Numbered from the stretch's first letter, positions 8,767 through 15,651 are shown. The stretch: DNA of 17,349 nucleotides from Oceanospirillaceae bacterium UBA1126 (GCA_002312935.1 DCAT01000083.1:1-17349), one strand, 5' to 3'. Program-made: numbers and translations. The notes: a model not told the origin generated them from the letters alone.

Positions 8767-10443
8767 TTAACCTTGTACTGGCATCAGATTATCTGGTGCC
8801 ACATTTAAAAGCCGTAAACTCTCAGTCATAATCCGAGAAAATACGGGAGCAGCAACTTCACCGCCATAATATTGTTCACCCTTGGGGTTATCAATAATCA
8901 CTACACACACTAAGCGCGGTTTAGATGCTGGGGCCATACCCGCAAATACTGCAGCGTAGACGTCATCATCATAACCGCCATCTTTAGATGGCTTATGCAC
9001 GGTGCCTGTTTTACCCGCCACTCGATAAGACGGCACTCTAGCGCGAGTGCCTGTGCCGCCTTTTTGAGTCACCGTTTCTAACATGGCTATCACCTGTTTA
9101 GCCACATGTTCTGGCATCACTCTCTCAGCTTCTGGCACTTTGTCTTGCTTCAATATAGAGATAGGACGCTTGAGCCCATAACTGGCAAATACACCATAAG
9201 CCTGCGCCAATTGCACTGGTGTTACAGAAATACCATAGCCATAAGCCATGGTCGCTAGATTAATTGGGTTCCACTTGGTGTAACTAGGCAGCACACCTGT
9301 GCTCTCGCCGGGAAAACCACTGGCAGTTGCCTGACCCAAACCAAAACTATGAAAGGTTTCTCTCACACTGTTTTCTGGTAATGATAGGGCCAATTTAGTG
9401 ACACCGACATTGCTTGATTTAGTAATAATACCGGTAATATCTAGCACGCCATAGTTGCGATGATCACGGATGGTCTTGCGCTTAACCTTTATAAAACCAG
9501 GACTGGTATCAATCTCACTGTCTGGGTTGTATTGCCCACTCATCAGCGCTGCCGCAATGGTAAGAGGCTTCATCGTTGAACCAGGCTCTAACACATCAGT
9601 CAAGGCTCGATTACGCAGGCTGTCTATACTCATGACTGCACGGTTATTTGGGTTGTACGCTGGCTGATTAACCATGGCCAAAATTTCGCCCGTCTGCGCG
9701 TCTAACACCACGGCCGATCCCGAAGACGCTTTATGTTGCTGTACTACGGCCTTAAGCTCACGGTAAGCCACATACTGCATGCGTAAATCGATGCTTAAAT
9801 GTAGATCTTTGCCAGGATGAGCGTTAGATAATAATTGGAGGTCTTTAACCGTTCGACCAGTACGGTCTTTTTGTACTACTTTTTTACCAGAAGTACCCTG
9901 CAGCCAAGACTCATAGGCCAGCTCCATACCTTCTTGGCCTTGGTCATCAATATTATTAAATCCCACCAGATGAGTGGTTACTTCTGCTGCAGGGTAATAA
10001 CGCTGAAACTCTTGCACGCCATGCACACCATTCCACTTGTTACCCAATACCGCTTCTGCCTCAACTGGATTAACACTGCGCTTAAGGTACATAAACTCTT
10101 TGTTTTTCAGCCGCACTAAACGCTCTAAAAACTCAACTTCAGGCAAACCCAGACTTTTTGCAACTTTTTTAGCATGCACTAGGTCCTCACCCAATACTTG
10201 TGGATTAGCCCACAAACTAACCACTGGTGCACTAACAGCTAAAGGCTCTCCCCTGCGATCTAAAATCATTCCTCTATGAGCAGGAATGGGCACTTCACGC
10301 ACCATTCGCGCATCACCTTGGCGCATTAAAAAAGAACGCTCAGTCACATTAAGGTGCACTAGGCGCCAAACCACAACCGAGGCCGCTACTAATAAAATGA
10401 ACCATAGCCAGCGTATACGCCAAGGGTATTCCATGGCATTCAC
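8767..10443 (-). CDS. ftsI: Septal peptidoglycan transpeptidase FtsI (PBP3)
   Basis: Class B penicillin-binding protein that cross-links septal peptidoglycan; anchored in the inner membrane with the catalytic domain in the periplasm. The 558-residue product has a short cytoplasmic tip, one membrane helix at about 12-30, a pedestal domain beginning near RGMILDRRGEPLAVS, and a transpeptidase domain with the SxxK motif STMK at 289-292 (catalytic Ser289), SSN at 343-345 and KTGT at 478-481. The start is a GTG (GTGA overlap with the ftsL stop); an ATG three codons further in (10434) is possible and would change nothing functional. It acts with FtsW and is recruited through FtsL and its partners. 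The length is close to E. coli FtsI (588 before processing). Confidence 0.97.
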   Translation of the reverse strand: MNAMEYPWRIRWLWFILLVAASVVVWRLVHLNVTERSFLMRQGDARMVREVPIPAHRGMILDRRGEPLAVSAPVVSLWANPQVLGEDLVHAKKVAKSLGLPEVEFLERLVRLKNKEFMYLKRSVNPVEAEAVLGNKWNGVHGVQEFQRYYPAAEVTTHLVGFNNIDDQGQEGMELAYESWLQGTSGKKVVQKDRTGRTVKDLQLLSNAHPGKDLHLSIDLRMQYVAYRELKAVVQQHKASSGSAVVLDAQTGEILAMVNQPAYNPNNRAVMSIDSLRNRALTDVLEPGSTMKPLTIAAALMSGQYNPDSEIDTSPGFIKVKRKTIRDHRNYGVLDITGIITKSSNVGVTKLALSLPENSVRETFHSFGLGQATASGFPGESTGVLPSYTKWNPINLATMAYGYGISVTPVQLAQAYGVFASYGLKRPISILKQDKVPEAERVMPEHVAKQVIAMLETVTQKGGTGTRARVPSYRVAGKTGTVHKPSKDGGYDDDVYAAVFAGMAPASKPRLVCVVIIDNPKGEQYYGGEVAAPVFSRIMTESLRLLNVAPDNLMPVQG

Positions 10444-10769
10444 GGCTGGCGCACCAAAATAATTTTCTTAGCAGAGGGTACCGCCATATTTAACTGCTCA
10501 GTTACCATCGATTCGACACGGCTATGAGAAGCCCAAGCACTTTGCTCTAGTAGCAGCTGACCCCATTCCACTTGCATGGCGTTGCGGTCTCTTTCTAGTT
10601 GGTGCAAGTGGTTGATATGACCCCTTGCTTCAAACGAACTATAAATAACAAATTGAGCGCTAATTACTAATGATAACAGCAGCAAAAACCCCAGCAACAT
10701 AGCGTAACGTTCGGCCTGCAGGCTCGCACGCTTTAACCACACATTGAGGTTTTGGCTCATATCTTTCAT
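10440..10769 (-). CDS. ftsL: Cell division protein FtsL
   Basis: Small bitopic inner-membrane protein of the FtsQLB complex that activates FtsWI. The 109 residues consist of a basic cytoplasmic N-terminus, one membrane helix at about 23-44 (MLLGFLLLLSLVISAQFVIYS), and a periplasmic coiled-coil-like helix beginning near HINHLHQLERDRNAM. Sequence identity in this family is low, so the call rests on size, topology and position between rsmH and ftsI. The ATG overlaps the rsmH stop (ATGA) and has an AGAGA element about seven bases upstream; a second ATG three codons in is less well placed. The stop overlaps the ftsI GTG by four bases. Confidence 0.93.
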   Translation of the reverse strand: MKDMSQNLNVWLKRASLQAERYAMLLGFLLLLSLVISAQFVIYSSFEARGHINHLHQLERDRNAMQVEWGQLLLEQSAWASHSRVESMVTEQLNMAVPSAKKIILVRQP

Positions 10770-11704
10770 TCGATTTTCTCTGCCACACGCATTACTGCGC
10801 TGCGAGACCGAGGATTTATATCAACTTCATAAGGAGTAGGCTTACGTGCTTTACCCATTAGCGTTAACCGCCTATTAAGCTGATCTTCAGTGACAGGTAA
10901 GCCGCGGGGGATATGGGAATCACCCTTAGCGTGTTGGCGCATAAACCGCTTCACGATACGGTCTTCCAAGGAGTGAAAGCTGATTACCACTAAACGGCCA
11001 CCGGGGGCCAATGTTTCAAGGGCTACTTGCAAGCCCACTTCTAAATCTTTTAGTTCTTGATTAATGTGTATCCGTATACCCTGAAACGCTCGAGTTGCAG
11101 GGTTTTTACCCTTTTCCCACTTAGGGTTAGCTACCGCAATAATGTTGGCTAATTGTTTCGTAGTGGTGATTGGTTGGAGCTTGCGATGCTCAACTATAGC
11201 CCGCGCCATTCTTCTAGAAAAACGCTCTTCACCATAATGGTAAAGTACATCAGCTATTTCTTCCGCTCCTGCTCGGGCTAGCCACTGCGCAGCAGATTCA
11301 CCCTCATCAGGGTTCATGCGCATGTCTAAAGGCCCATCATGCTGAAAGCTAAAGCCCCGGCTAGCATCATCTATCTGCGGAGATGAAACGCCTAAATCCA
11401 ACAAAATACCATGCACTTTACCAAAGCAGTCATGTTGCTCAGCAATTTGGCCTAGGTTAGCAAATGAGGTTTGAAATATAGATAAACGAGGGTCTTCAGC
11501 AATCATCAGCTGAGCCTCGGCAATGGCCAAGGGGTCTTTATCAAACGCCTGTAGTTTCCCGTTTGGGCTAAGGTGTTGCAGAATAAGGCCACTGTGTCCT
11601 CCCCGACCAAAGGTTCCATCCATATACACGCCATCAGCATCATGCACCAATAACTCTATAGCTTCATCAAGCAGGACAGACTTGTGGTTAAATTCTTGGG
11701 TCAT
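10766..11704 (-). CDS. rsmH: 16S rRNA (cytosine1402-N4)-methyltransferase RsmH
   Basis: SAM-dependent methyltransferase (formerly MraW) that N4-methylates C1402 in the ribosomal P site. The product shows HKSVLLDEAIELL at the N-terminus, the SAM loop DGTFGRGGHSGLIL, AFDKDP, GILLDLGVSSPQID, GFSFQHDGPLDMRM, NPATRAFQGIRIHIN and VISFHSLEDRIVKRF, all characteristic of the family. The open frame reaches 11731, but I chose the ATG at 11704: GGA lies six bases upstream, it gives 312 residues (E. coli 313), and the nine extra residues of the longer form have no ribosome site or family support. It follows the mraZ stop by 34 bases, and its stop overlaps ftsL. Confidence 0.95.
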   Translation of the reverse strand: MTQEFNHKSVLLDEAIELLVHDADGVYMDGTFGRGGHSGLILQHLSPNGKLQAFDKDPLAIAEAQLMIAEDPRLSIFQTSFANLGQIAEQHDCFGKVHGILLDLGVSSPQIDDASRGFSFQHDGPLDMRMNPDEGESAAQWLARAGAEEIADVLYHYGEERFSRRMARAIVEHRKLQPITTTKQLANIIAVANPKWEKGKNPATRAFQGIRIHINQELKDLEVGLQVALETLAPGGRLVVISFHSLEDRIVKRFMRQHAKGDSHIPRGLPVTEDQLNRRLTLMGKARKPTPYEVDINPRSRSAVMRVAEKIE

Positions 11705-11738
11705 TTCAGTTCCATTAATTAGGTCAGCCATTTACTGA

Positions 11739-12209
11739 CTACAAGGACAACTGATGTAAGAGTTCCGGCAGCTCTTCAGTGTTGCTGTTGGCCTGCAAAT
11801 ACGTTTCTCGGCGCGCATTCCATAAAGGCTCGCTCCACAGTTCAATTTTTTTTCCTTGGCCTAAAAGGATGACTTTTTTATCTAATTGGGCATATTCTCT
11901 GAGCAGAGCCGGTAACAAAATACGTCCGTTAGCATCCAGTTCAAGGTCTGTAGCATGGCCAATTAATAGCCGCTGAATACGTCTGGCGGTAGGATTAAAG
12001 CTAGGGAGTTGTTCTAACTTTTTTTGAATTAGATCCCATTCTAATAATGGGTAGATCAACAGACAAGGTTCTTCGGTATCGATGGTGACTACAAGCTGAG
12101 GATTAATGCTAGGGTCTACTTCGCCAATAAATAGGTCGCGAAAACGTACAGGCATAGCCATACGTCCCTTGACATCTATATTGATTGTTGCAGCACCACG
12201 AAACATCAT
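11739..12209 (-). CDS. mraZ: Transcriptional regulator MraZ
   Basis: DNA-binding repressor of the dcw operon, expected to form ring-shaped oligomers. The product (155-156 residues) has two SpoVT/AbrB-like swapped-hairpin halves, each with the DxxGR signature: DVKGRMAMP (about 13-21) and DANGRILLP (about 92-100). Family members begin MFRG, so translation may start at either of two consecutive ATG codons (12209 or 12206); AGGG lies five bases before the first. It is the first gene of the cluster, and its own promoter region carries three direct-repeat boxes of the MraZ type (12246-12270), which supports autorepression. The sequence after residue 140 is short and polar. Confidence 0.96.
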   Translation of the reverse strand: MMFRGAATINIDVKGRMAMPVRFRDLFIGEVDPSINPQLVVTIDTEEPCLLIYPLLEWDLIQKKLEQLPSFNPTARRIQRLLIGHATDLELDANGRILLPALLREYAQLDKKVILLGQGKKIELWSEPLWNARRETYLQANSNTEELPELLHQLSL

Positions 12210-12245
12210 TTATTCCCTGAAATTCATTCCATTTCGGGAGAAAAT

Positions 12246-12270
12246 ACCACTTTTCCCCACCTTTACCCAC
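12246..12270 (-). promoter_or_regulatory. MraZ boxes (three direct repeats, 10-bp period)
   Basis: On the coding strand the sequence reads GTGGG-TAAAG-GTGGG-GAAAA-GTGGT, that is three GTGG(G) elements with exact 10-bp spacing. MraZ proteins are known to bind TGGG elements spaced by five bases upstream of their own gene. The boxes lie 37-61 bases before the mraZ ATG and just downstream of the promoter candidate at 12277-12305, so a bound MraZ ring would block initiation. The third element deviates at its last position (T for G). Confidence 0.85.
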
Positions 12271-12276
12271 ATTACA

Positions 12277-12305
12277 AGTGTAGGTAGATCATGGTTATAT
12301 TGCAA
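12277..12305 (-). promoter_or_regulatory. Candidate promoter of the dcw operon
   Basis: On the minus strand TTGCAA (12305-12300) and TACACT (12282-12277) are separated by 17 bases; each matches the sigma70 consensus at four of six positions. The start would fall near 12270, at the edge of the first MraZ box, leaving a leader of about 60 bases before mraZ. The elements are modest, so this is a reading by eye. It is the only good match between the upstream regulator gene and mraZ. Confidence 0.5.
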
Positions 12306-12341
12306 GTGAAAAGATAAAGTTACTTGAAGCTTCCAAATTAG

Positions 12342-12368
12342 AAAAATAACAGGCTTTATAAAAGGCCT
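12342..12368 (-). terminator. Weak possible terminator after the GntR/FCD regulator
   Basis: On the minus strand AGGC and GCCT (with a partly paired TTTATAAA core) bracket the stop codon of the regulator gene and are followed by GTTATTTTTC. The stem is short and contains a bulge, so termination may be inefficient and some transcripts could read into the mraZ promoter region and the dcw genes. Confidence 0.3.
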
Positions 12369-13012
12369 TGCAACACTTGACTAGGCACAATGATATGCTG
12401 GGATATCAGTTTTTTTGCTGAGTCAAGATCGCGGGCCAGAACAGCTGTGACCAGTTGTTCATGTTCCATTTGATTCACATCAAAAGCACCATGGCCAGCA
12501 TTATGCTGTAACCATAAGTTACGGTAGCGCGATGCCTTTTCATAAAGGTCTAAACGCACCCTGAGCAACTCCTCAGAACCACAACCTTTTACAATGGCAT
12601 AATGAAAGCCTTGATGTAACTTTTCCCAAGCTTGCAGATCGCCATCTGCCTTTAGCAGATCAGCGTTGGATTGGAGACGATAGGCTGCAGCAACAATATT
12701 AGCCTCCCAGGCTTCATCACCCCGCTCAATAGCAAGCCCCACACATAAAGACTCAATATGTGCCCGCGTGTCATAAATATCTACCAGCTCTGTCTGTGTT
12801 ACAGGGCATACTCGATAACCACGCTGGTCTTGCACTTGCACCAATTGCATTACCACAAGCTGGGATAGCGCCTCACGTAATGGGTTCACACCCACTTGGT
12901 AACGTTCTTTTAATGCACTCATTTTTAACTTATGGCCTGCAACAAAGAACCCCGTCAAAATATCTTGTTTTAAATGGAACAATACCTTGGCAGCTGAATT
13001 TTCTTGTGGCAT
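12356..13012 (-). CDS. GntR-family (FCD subfamily) transcriptional regulator, CsiR/GlaR-like
   Basis: A 218-residue DNA-binding regulator. Residues about 8-68 form the GntR winged helix (KMSALKERYQVGVNPLREAL is the recognition part), and residues about 73-210 form an all-helical FCD ligand domain with His137, His184 and His206 where FCD proteins usually bind a metal and a small carboxylate. VNPLREALSQLV, GYRV, the FHYAIVKGCGS stretch and TAVLARD resemble what I recall of E. coli CsiR/GlaR, the repressor of glutarate and GABA use. None of those catabolic genes is in the window, so the ligand is unknown. The ATG at 13012 has AAGG about 12 bases upstream. A promoter with two 9-bp repeats lies just upstream. 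It sits directly before mraZ in the same direction, an unusual partner for dcw. Confidence 0.85.
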   Translation of the reverse strand: MPQENSAAKVLFHLKQDILTGFFVAGHKLKMSALKERYQVGVNPLREALSQLVVMQLVQVQDQRGYRVCPVTQTELVDIYDTRAHIESLCVGLAIERGDEAWEANIVAAAYRLQSNADLLKADGDLQAWEKLHQGFHYAIVKGCGSEELLRVRLDLYEKASRYRNLWLQHNAGHGAFDVNQMEHEQLVTAVLARDLDSAKKLISQHIIVPSQVLQGLL

Positions 13013-13033
13013 GAGATAAAGTGACCTTGTTAG

Positions 13034-13075
13034 GTTAATATCGACATTTTAATCCTTAAGGGGTGTTAATATCAA
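13034..13075 (-). promoter_or_regulatory. Candidate promoter with paired GATATTAAC operator half-sites
   Basis: On the minus strand TTGATA (13075-13070) and TAAAAT (13051-13046) are 18 bases apart, each matching five of six consensus positions. The 9-mer GATATTAAC occurs twice in the same orientation, at 13073-13065 and 13042-13034, start to start 31 bases (about three helical turns). The first overlaps the -35 element and the second covers the expected start site. This is a natural arrangement for autorepression by the adjacent GntR/FCD protein. The -35 element lies at the end of the metallopeptidase gene. Confidence 0.55.
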
Positions 13076-13782
13076 TCAAGCCCCAGACCATGGCCTTCAT
13101 CTTTTAGCCATTGCTTTGCATCTTTATAATTGGGCAATACCCGCTTCACTTGAGCCCAAAAATCTGGCCCATGGTGCATATGCAACAAATGGCACAGCTC
13201 ATGAACCACAACACTGTCAACCACTGCAGTTGGCGCCATTATAATTTTCCAATTAAATTGCAACTCACCACTACTGTTACAACTTCCCCATCGCGCACGA
13301 TAGGTTTTAATTTCAATTGACTTAGGCCAAGCGCCAACCAAGGGCGAAAAATAACTAACTCTTTGTTCTATATGCACCTGAGCTTGCAGCTTATACCAAC
13401 GCACAAGCGCGTTGCGTACCCAGTCAGACTTCACCTTGGGCATACTCACCACCAGCTCAGCGGCACCATTGAGCCTAGTACCAAAGGCACCCTGACAGAC
13501 CTTTAGCACTAGTTCTTGATCCAAAAAAGTAAATGGCTCACCGGACCTATAGTACCGCTTAACCTTTGATATCACTTGATCTCGCGCCTCTAACTTCGCC
13601 AGTATCCAAGCACTTTTAGACTCTAACAGAAGCTGAAGTTCTGTGATTGAAATAGCACTTGGCGCCAGCACAACAAGCTGCCCTGACGATAGCCTAAAAC
13701 CCACGCTACCTTTTCGACGGGTACGCTTAATAGTGGCCACAAAACCATTCATGGCTATTGTTTCTTTAGCTTTACAGGTCAT
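13072..13782 (-). CDS. YgjP/DUF45-type zinc metallopeptidase domain protein
   Basis: A 236-residue soluble protein of the YgjP-like (DUF45, WLM-related) metallopeptidase family. The zinc motif HELCH is at 194-198, with a third His at 204 in HHGPDFW, and the family signature RARWGSC followed by GELQFNWKIIMAP lies at about 162-184. The N-terminal half holds the usual beta-rich segment with RTRRKGSVGFRLSSG. Family function is poorly defined; in some species the domain is linked with restriction or DNA-protein crosslink enzymes, but nothing here supports that. The ATG at 13782 follows the Nudix stop by six bases with no clear ribosome site; an ATG ten codons in (MNGFVATIKR) is a real alternative. 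Probably co-transcribed with the Nudix gene. Confidence 0.88.
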   Translation of the reverse strand: MTCKAKETIAMNGFVATIKRTRRKGSVGFRLSSGQLVVLAPSAISITELQLLLESKSAWILAKLEARDQVISKVKRYYRSGEPFTFLDQELVLKVCQGAFGTRLNGAAELVVSMPKVKSDWVRNALVRWYKLQAQVHIEQRVSYFSPLVGAWPKSIEIKTYRARWGSCNSSGELQFNWKIIMAPTAVVDSVVVHELCHLLHMHHGPDFWAQVKRVLPNYKDAKQWLKDEGHGLGLD

Positions 13783-13788
13783 CTAATT

Positions 13789-14244
13789 TTACGAATAGCC
13801 CAAATGTACGATGGATAAATCGTTCTGGTCTAACTTATGCCACAAAAGATCTTTTAACTGCGGCGGGTAAACCTTTACTTCTGCAAGTTCCTGTTTGGTA
13901 AGCCAGCGAACTTCTGTAATAGACCTCCCTTGTTCACTTAAGGGTTCAAGGTTATTCAACGACATCTCACCCTGCCACTGATCTACGATATAAAACTGCT
14001 CAAGATGATAAATATCCCTAGAGGGTTCACAAAACTCACGCACAAAAAGCAGCTCACCCACGACCACAGATAAACCTGATTCCTCCCACACTTCACGCTT
14101 CACCGTGTTGCGTGTATTACCATCTTTCGCCTCAAAACCACCACCAGGGGGTACCCAATATGATTGGCCACCGTCACTTTCGTGGACCATTAATATACGG
14201 TCTTGCTCAACTAAGAGACCGGCTGCTCGAATACGGTGCCGCAT
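13789..14244 (-). CDS. Nudix hydrolase
   Basis: A 151-residue Nudix-fold enzyme expected to hydrolyse a nucleoside diphosphate linked to another moiety; the substrate cannot be told. The Nudix box runs from Gly36 to Leu58, with the metal-binding core REVWEESGL intact (Glu51, Glu54, Glu55), but the conserved Glu of the G-x5-E part is Gly42. N-terminal MRHRIRAAGLLVEQDRILMV and YWVPPGGGFE are typical of the fold, and the C-terminal segment EVRWLTKQELAEVKVYPP resembles other small Nudix proteins. The start has a strong ribosome site (GAGG six bases before ATG). A promoter candidate lies 62-89 bases upstream of the ATG. The metallopeptidase follows after six bases. Confidence 0.9.
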   Translation of the reverse strand: MRHRIRAAGLLVEQDRILMVHESDGGQSYWVPPGGGFEAKDGNTRNTVKREVWEESGLSVVVGELLFVREFCEPSRDIYHLEQFYIVDQWQGEMSLNNLEPLSEQGRSITEVRWLTKQELAEVKVYPPQLKDLLWHKLDQNDLSIVHLGYS

Positions 14245-14305
14245 AGATTTCCTCTTTACTGGATAAAATAAGGTAATACAGAACTATGTCTTCAAAGGTC
14301 ACGCC

Positions 14306-14333
14306 AGTATAAGCAGGAAAGATGCTTTTACAA
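14306..14333 (-). promoter_or_regulatory. Candidate promoter of the Nudix-metallopeptidase pair
   Basis: On the minus strand TTGTAA (14333-14328) and TATACT (14311-14306) are separated by 16 bases; the -10 matches five of six positions and the -35 four of six. The start would be near 14299, giving a leader of about 55 bases that ends in the GAGG ribosome site of the Nudix gene. Confidence 0.5.
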
Positions 14334-14508
14334 CCTAAACTGGTTCATAATACGAGTTATTGTTATGTGAACATTAAATCAATCAATGGTAAAAAATATC
14401 AGCCTAAATGGCTCACACTTTACCAGGCAAATAATCTGCAGAAAAACATTAGAGACCCATAATTAAATAATCTAATCGCGAAGAACTCGTTAAGTCTACC
14501 TAGGTGAA

Positions 14509-14534
14509 AACTATACCTTGGCTCAGGCATAGTT
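14509..14534. repeat. 10-bp inverted repeat upstream of the DCC gene
   Basis: AACTATACCT and AGGCATAGTT surround a 6-base centre (TGGCTC). One position is a mismatch on the plus strand and a G-U pair in the minus-strand RNA. Neither side has a proper U tract, so an operator is as likely as a terminator. A TTGGCT that could serve as a -35 element for the DCC gene sits at 14518-14523, overlapping the centre of the repeat. Confidence 0.5.
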
Positions 14535-14575
14535 CATTTAAAATTAAATAGGCGATAGCAACGAAGTTAATAATT

Positions 14576-14956
14576 ATGACTAAACCAATAGACAATTGGA
14601 TTATCTATGATGGCGAATGCCCTTTCTGTTCGCACTATGTAAAACTAATCCACCTAAAAAACACAGTGGCTCATATACGAATCATTGATGCGAGAACAAA
14701 TCCACCTGAGCTCGAACTCCTAAAAGAAAAAAATCTTAATATAAATCAGGGCATGGCCATTTTCCTTAACAGCCAACTCTATTTTGGTGCAGATTGCATT
14801 AATAGGTTAGCTCTCTTATCGTCACCCATTGGCTCGTTCAATAAACTTAATTACTACGCTTTCAAAATACCGCAAGTATCACACATCCTTTACCCCATAT
14901 TACGAGTAGGTAGAAATGTAGTTATCCACTTGCTTGGCAAAGGGTTTATTAAATAA
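14576..14956 (+). CDS. DCC-family thiol-disulfide oxidoreductase (DUF393)
   Basis: A 126-residue protein of the DCC/DUF393 family, named for the conserved Asp and two Cys near the N-terminus. Here they are in IIYDGECPFCSHYVKL: Asp12, Cys15 and Cys18, a CxxC thioredoxin-like redox centre. The rest shows the usual IRIIDART and GADCINRLALL segments and a mildly hydrophobic C-terminus. The family is predicted to act as a thiol oxidoreductase; its partners are generally unknown. The ATG has only a weak purine-rich element upstream. The 3' end overlaps the convergent GNAT gene by 8 bases. The coding sequence is rich in A and T, with many AAA and ATT/ATA codons compared with the dcw genes, a mild hint of different origin. 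Confidence 0.87.
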   Translation: MTKPIDNWIIYDGECPFCSHYVKLIHLKNTVAHIRIIDARTNPPELELLKEKNLNINQGMAIFLNSQLYFGADCINRLALLSSPIGSFNKLNYYAFKIPQVSHILYPILRVGRNVVIHLLGKGFIK

Positions 14957-15356
14957 AACGCCCCATGCTCATTCGATCCTCAACGCTGAACCCTAACGCT
15001 TGATAGAATGCTGCAACTTCCGCATTGGTTGAGCGAATTTGAAGATTAACCTTAATACAACCGATGTTTTTTAGTGTTTTGATGGCATATTTTACAAGCG
15101 CTGCACCACTGCCACTTCGACGATGTTCTTTAAGTACGGCAACTGAATATAGCCATCCGCGATGCCCGTCATAGCCAGCCATGCACGCACCAATGAGTTG
15201 ACCATCCTGCTCTGCTACGAAGATAAGGTCGTCCACAGCAAGTTTAGCTGAAACGACAGTTGATGGCTTGTTGTGAAGGGGGTCGCTGGGGAAAACCATC
15301 TTCCATAGCTCAATCAAACTAATACGGTCAGACTCTTGAAATTTTCGTATGTTCAT
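14949..15356 (-). CDS. GNAT-family N-acetyltransferase (YpeA-like)
   Basis: A 135-residue single-domain GNAT protein that would transfer an acetyl group from acetyl-CoA to an unknown amine. N-terminal MNIRKFQESDRISLIELW is the usual first strand and helix; motif A with the CoA pyrophosphate loop is RRSGSGAALV at 79-88; motif B is FYQALGFSVEDRMSMGR near the C-terminus. MAGYDGHRGWLYSVAV resembles what I recall of E. coli YpeA (GGYDGHRG). The start is an ATG preceded by an AT-rich stretch, with GAGAAAA as the likely weak ribosome site. Its stop lies inside the last codons of the DCC gene on the other strand. Confidence 0.9.
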   Translation of the reverse strand: MNIRKFQESDRISLIELWKMVFPSDPLHNKPSTVVSAKLAVDDLIFVAEQDGQLIGACMAGYDGHRGWLYSVAVLKEHRRSGSGAALVKYAIKTLKNIGCIKVNLQIRSTNAEVAAFYQALGFSVEDRMSMGRFI

Positions 15357-15497
15357 AATTTTCTCATAATGAAAGACAGTCCATTTATGCTGCCAATAGG
15401 GTGCTAATGCAGATTACCCTTCGCGCCTAGATCCTGTCCAGTGCAGTTTCCTAGTCACCTACTTCCTAAGCCTTAAGCCCCCTAGCAAAACAACAGC

Positions 15498-15524
15498 AGC
15501 AACTTACTAGCCCATTAAGTTGCT
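15498..15524. repeat. Perfect 9-bp inverted repeat next to an A tract
   Basis: AGCAACTTA and TAAGTTGCT are exact inverted copies around a 9-base centre, followed on the plus strand by seven A. The T tract would precede, not follow, the hairpin in minus-strand RNA, so it is not a standard terminator in either direction. It lies between the divergent GNAT gene and the 98-residue gene, so an operator or structured leader is possible. Confidence 0.6.
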
Positions 15525-15651
15525 AAAAAAATCATTTATAAATTGACTCCCTTGATAGAAGCAACAATGAGTTGTGGGCGCATGTGGTAGAGTGTTTAAG
15601 TTATTGTCACATTCACCCAAAGCAAACGCATCAAATAAATAAGGAAATGAG

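Larger units (their letters stand above)
14245..14575. other. 331-bp AT-rich intergenic region between divergent genes
   Basis: This stretch separates the minus-strand Nudix gene from the plus-strand DCC gene. I see no coding potential in it. It holds the Nudix promoter candidate (14306-14333), an inverted repeat (14509-14534) and an 8-bp palindrome ACCTAGGT just before that repeat. Base composition is visibly more AT-rich than in the dcw genes. Confidence 0.6.

Noticed and set aside
15357..15651. Possible insertion-sequence ends in the spacer (for example around tgtccagtgcagtttcc)
   Set aside because: No transposase frame, no matching terminal inverted repeats and no target duplication could be found by eye.
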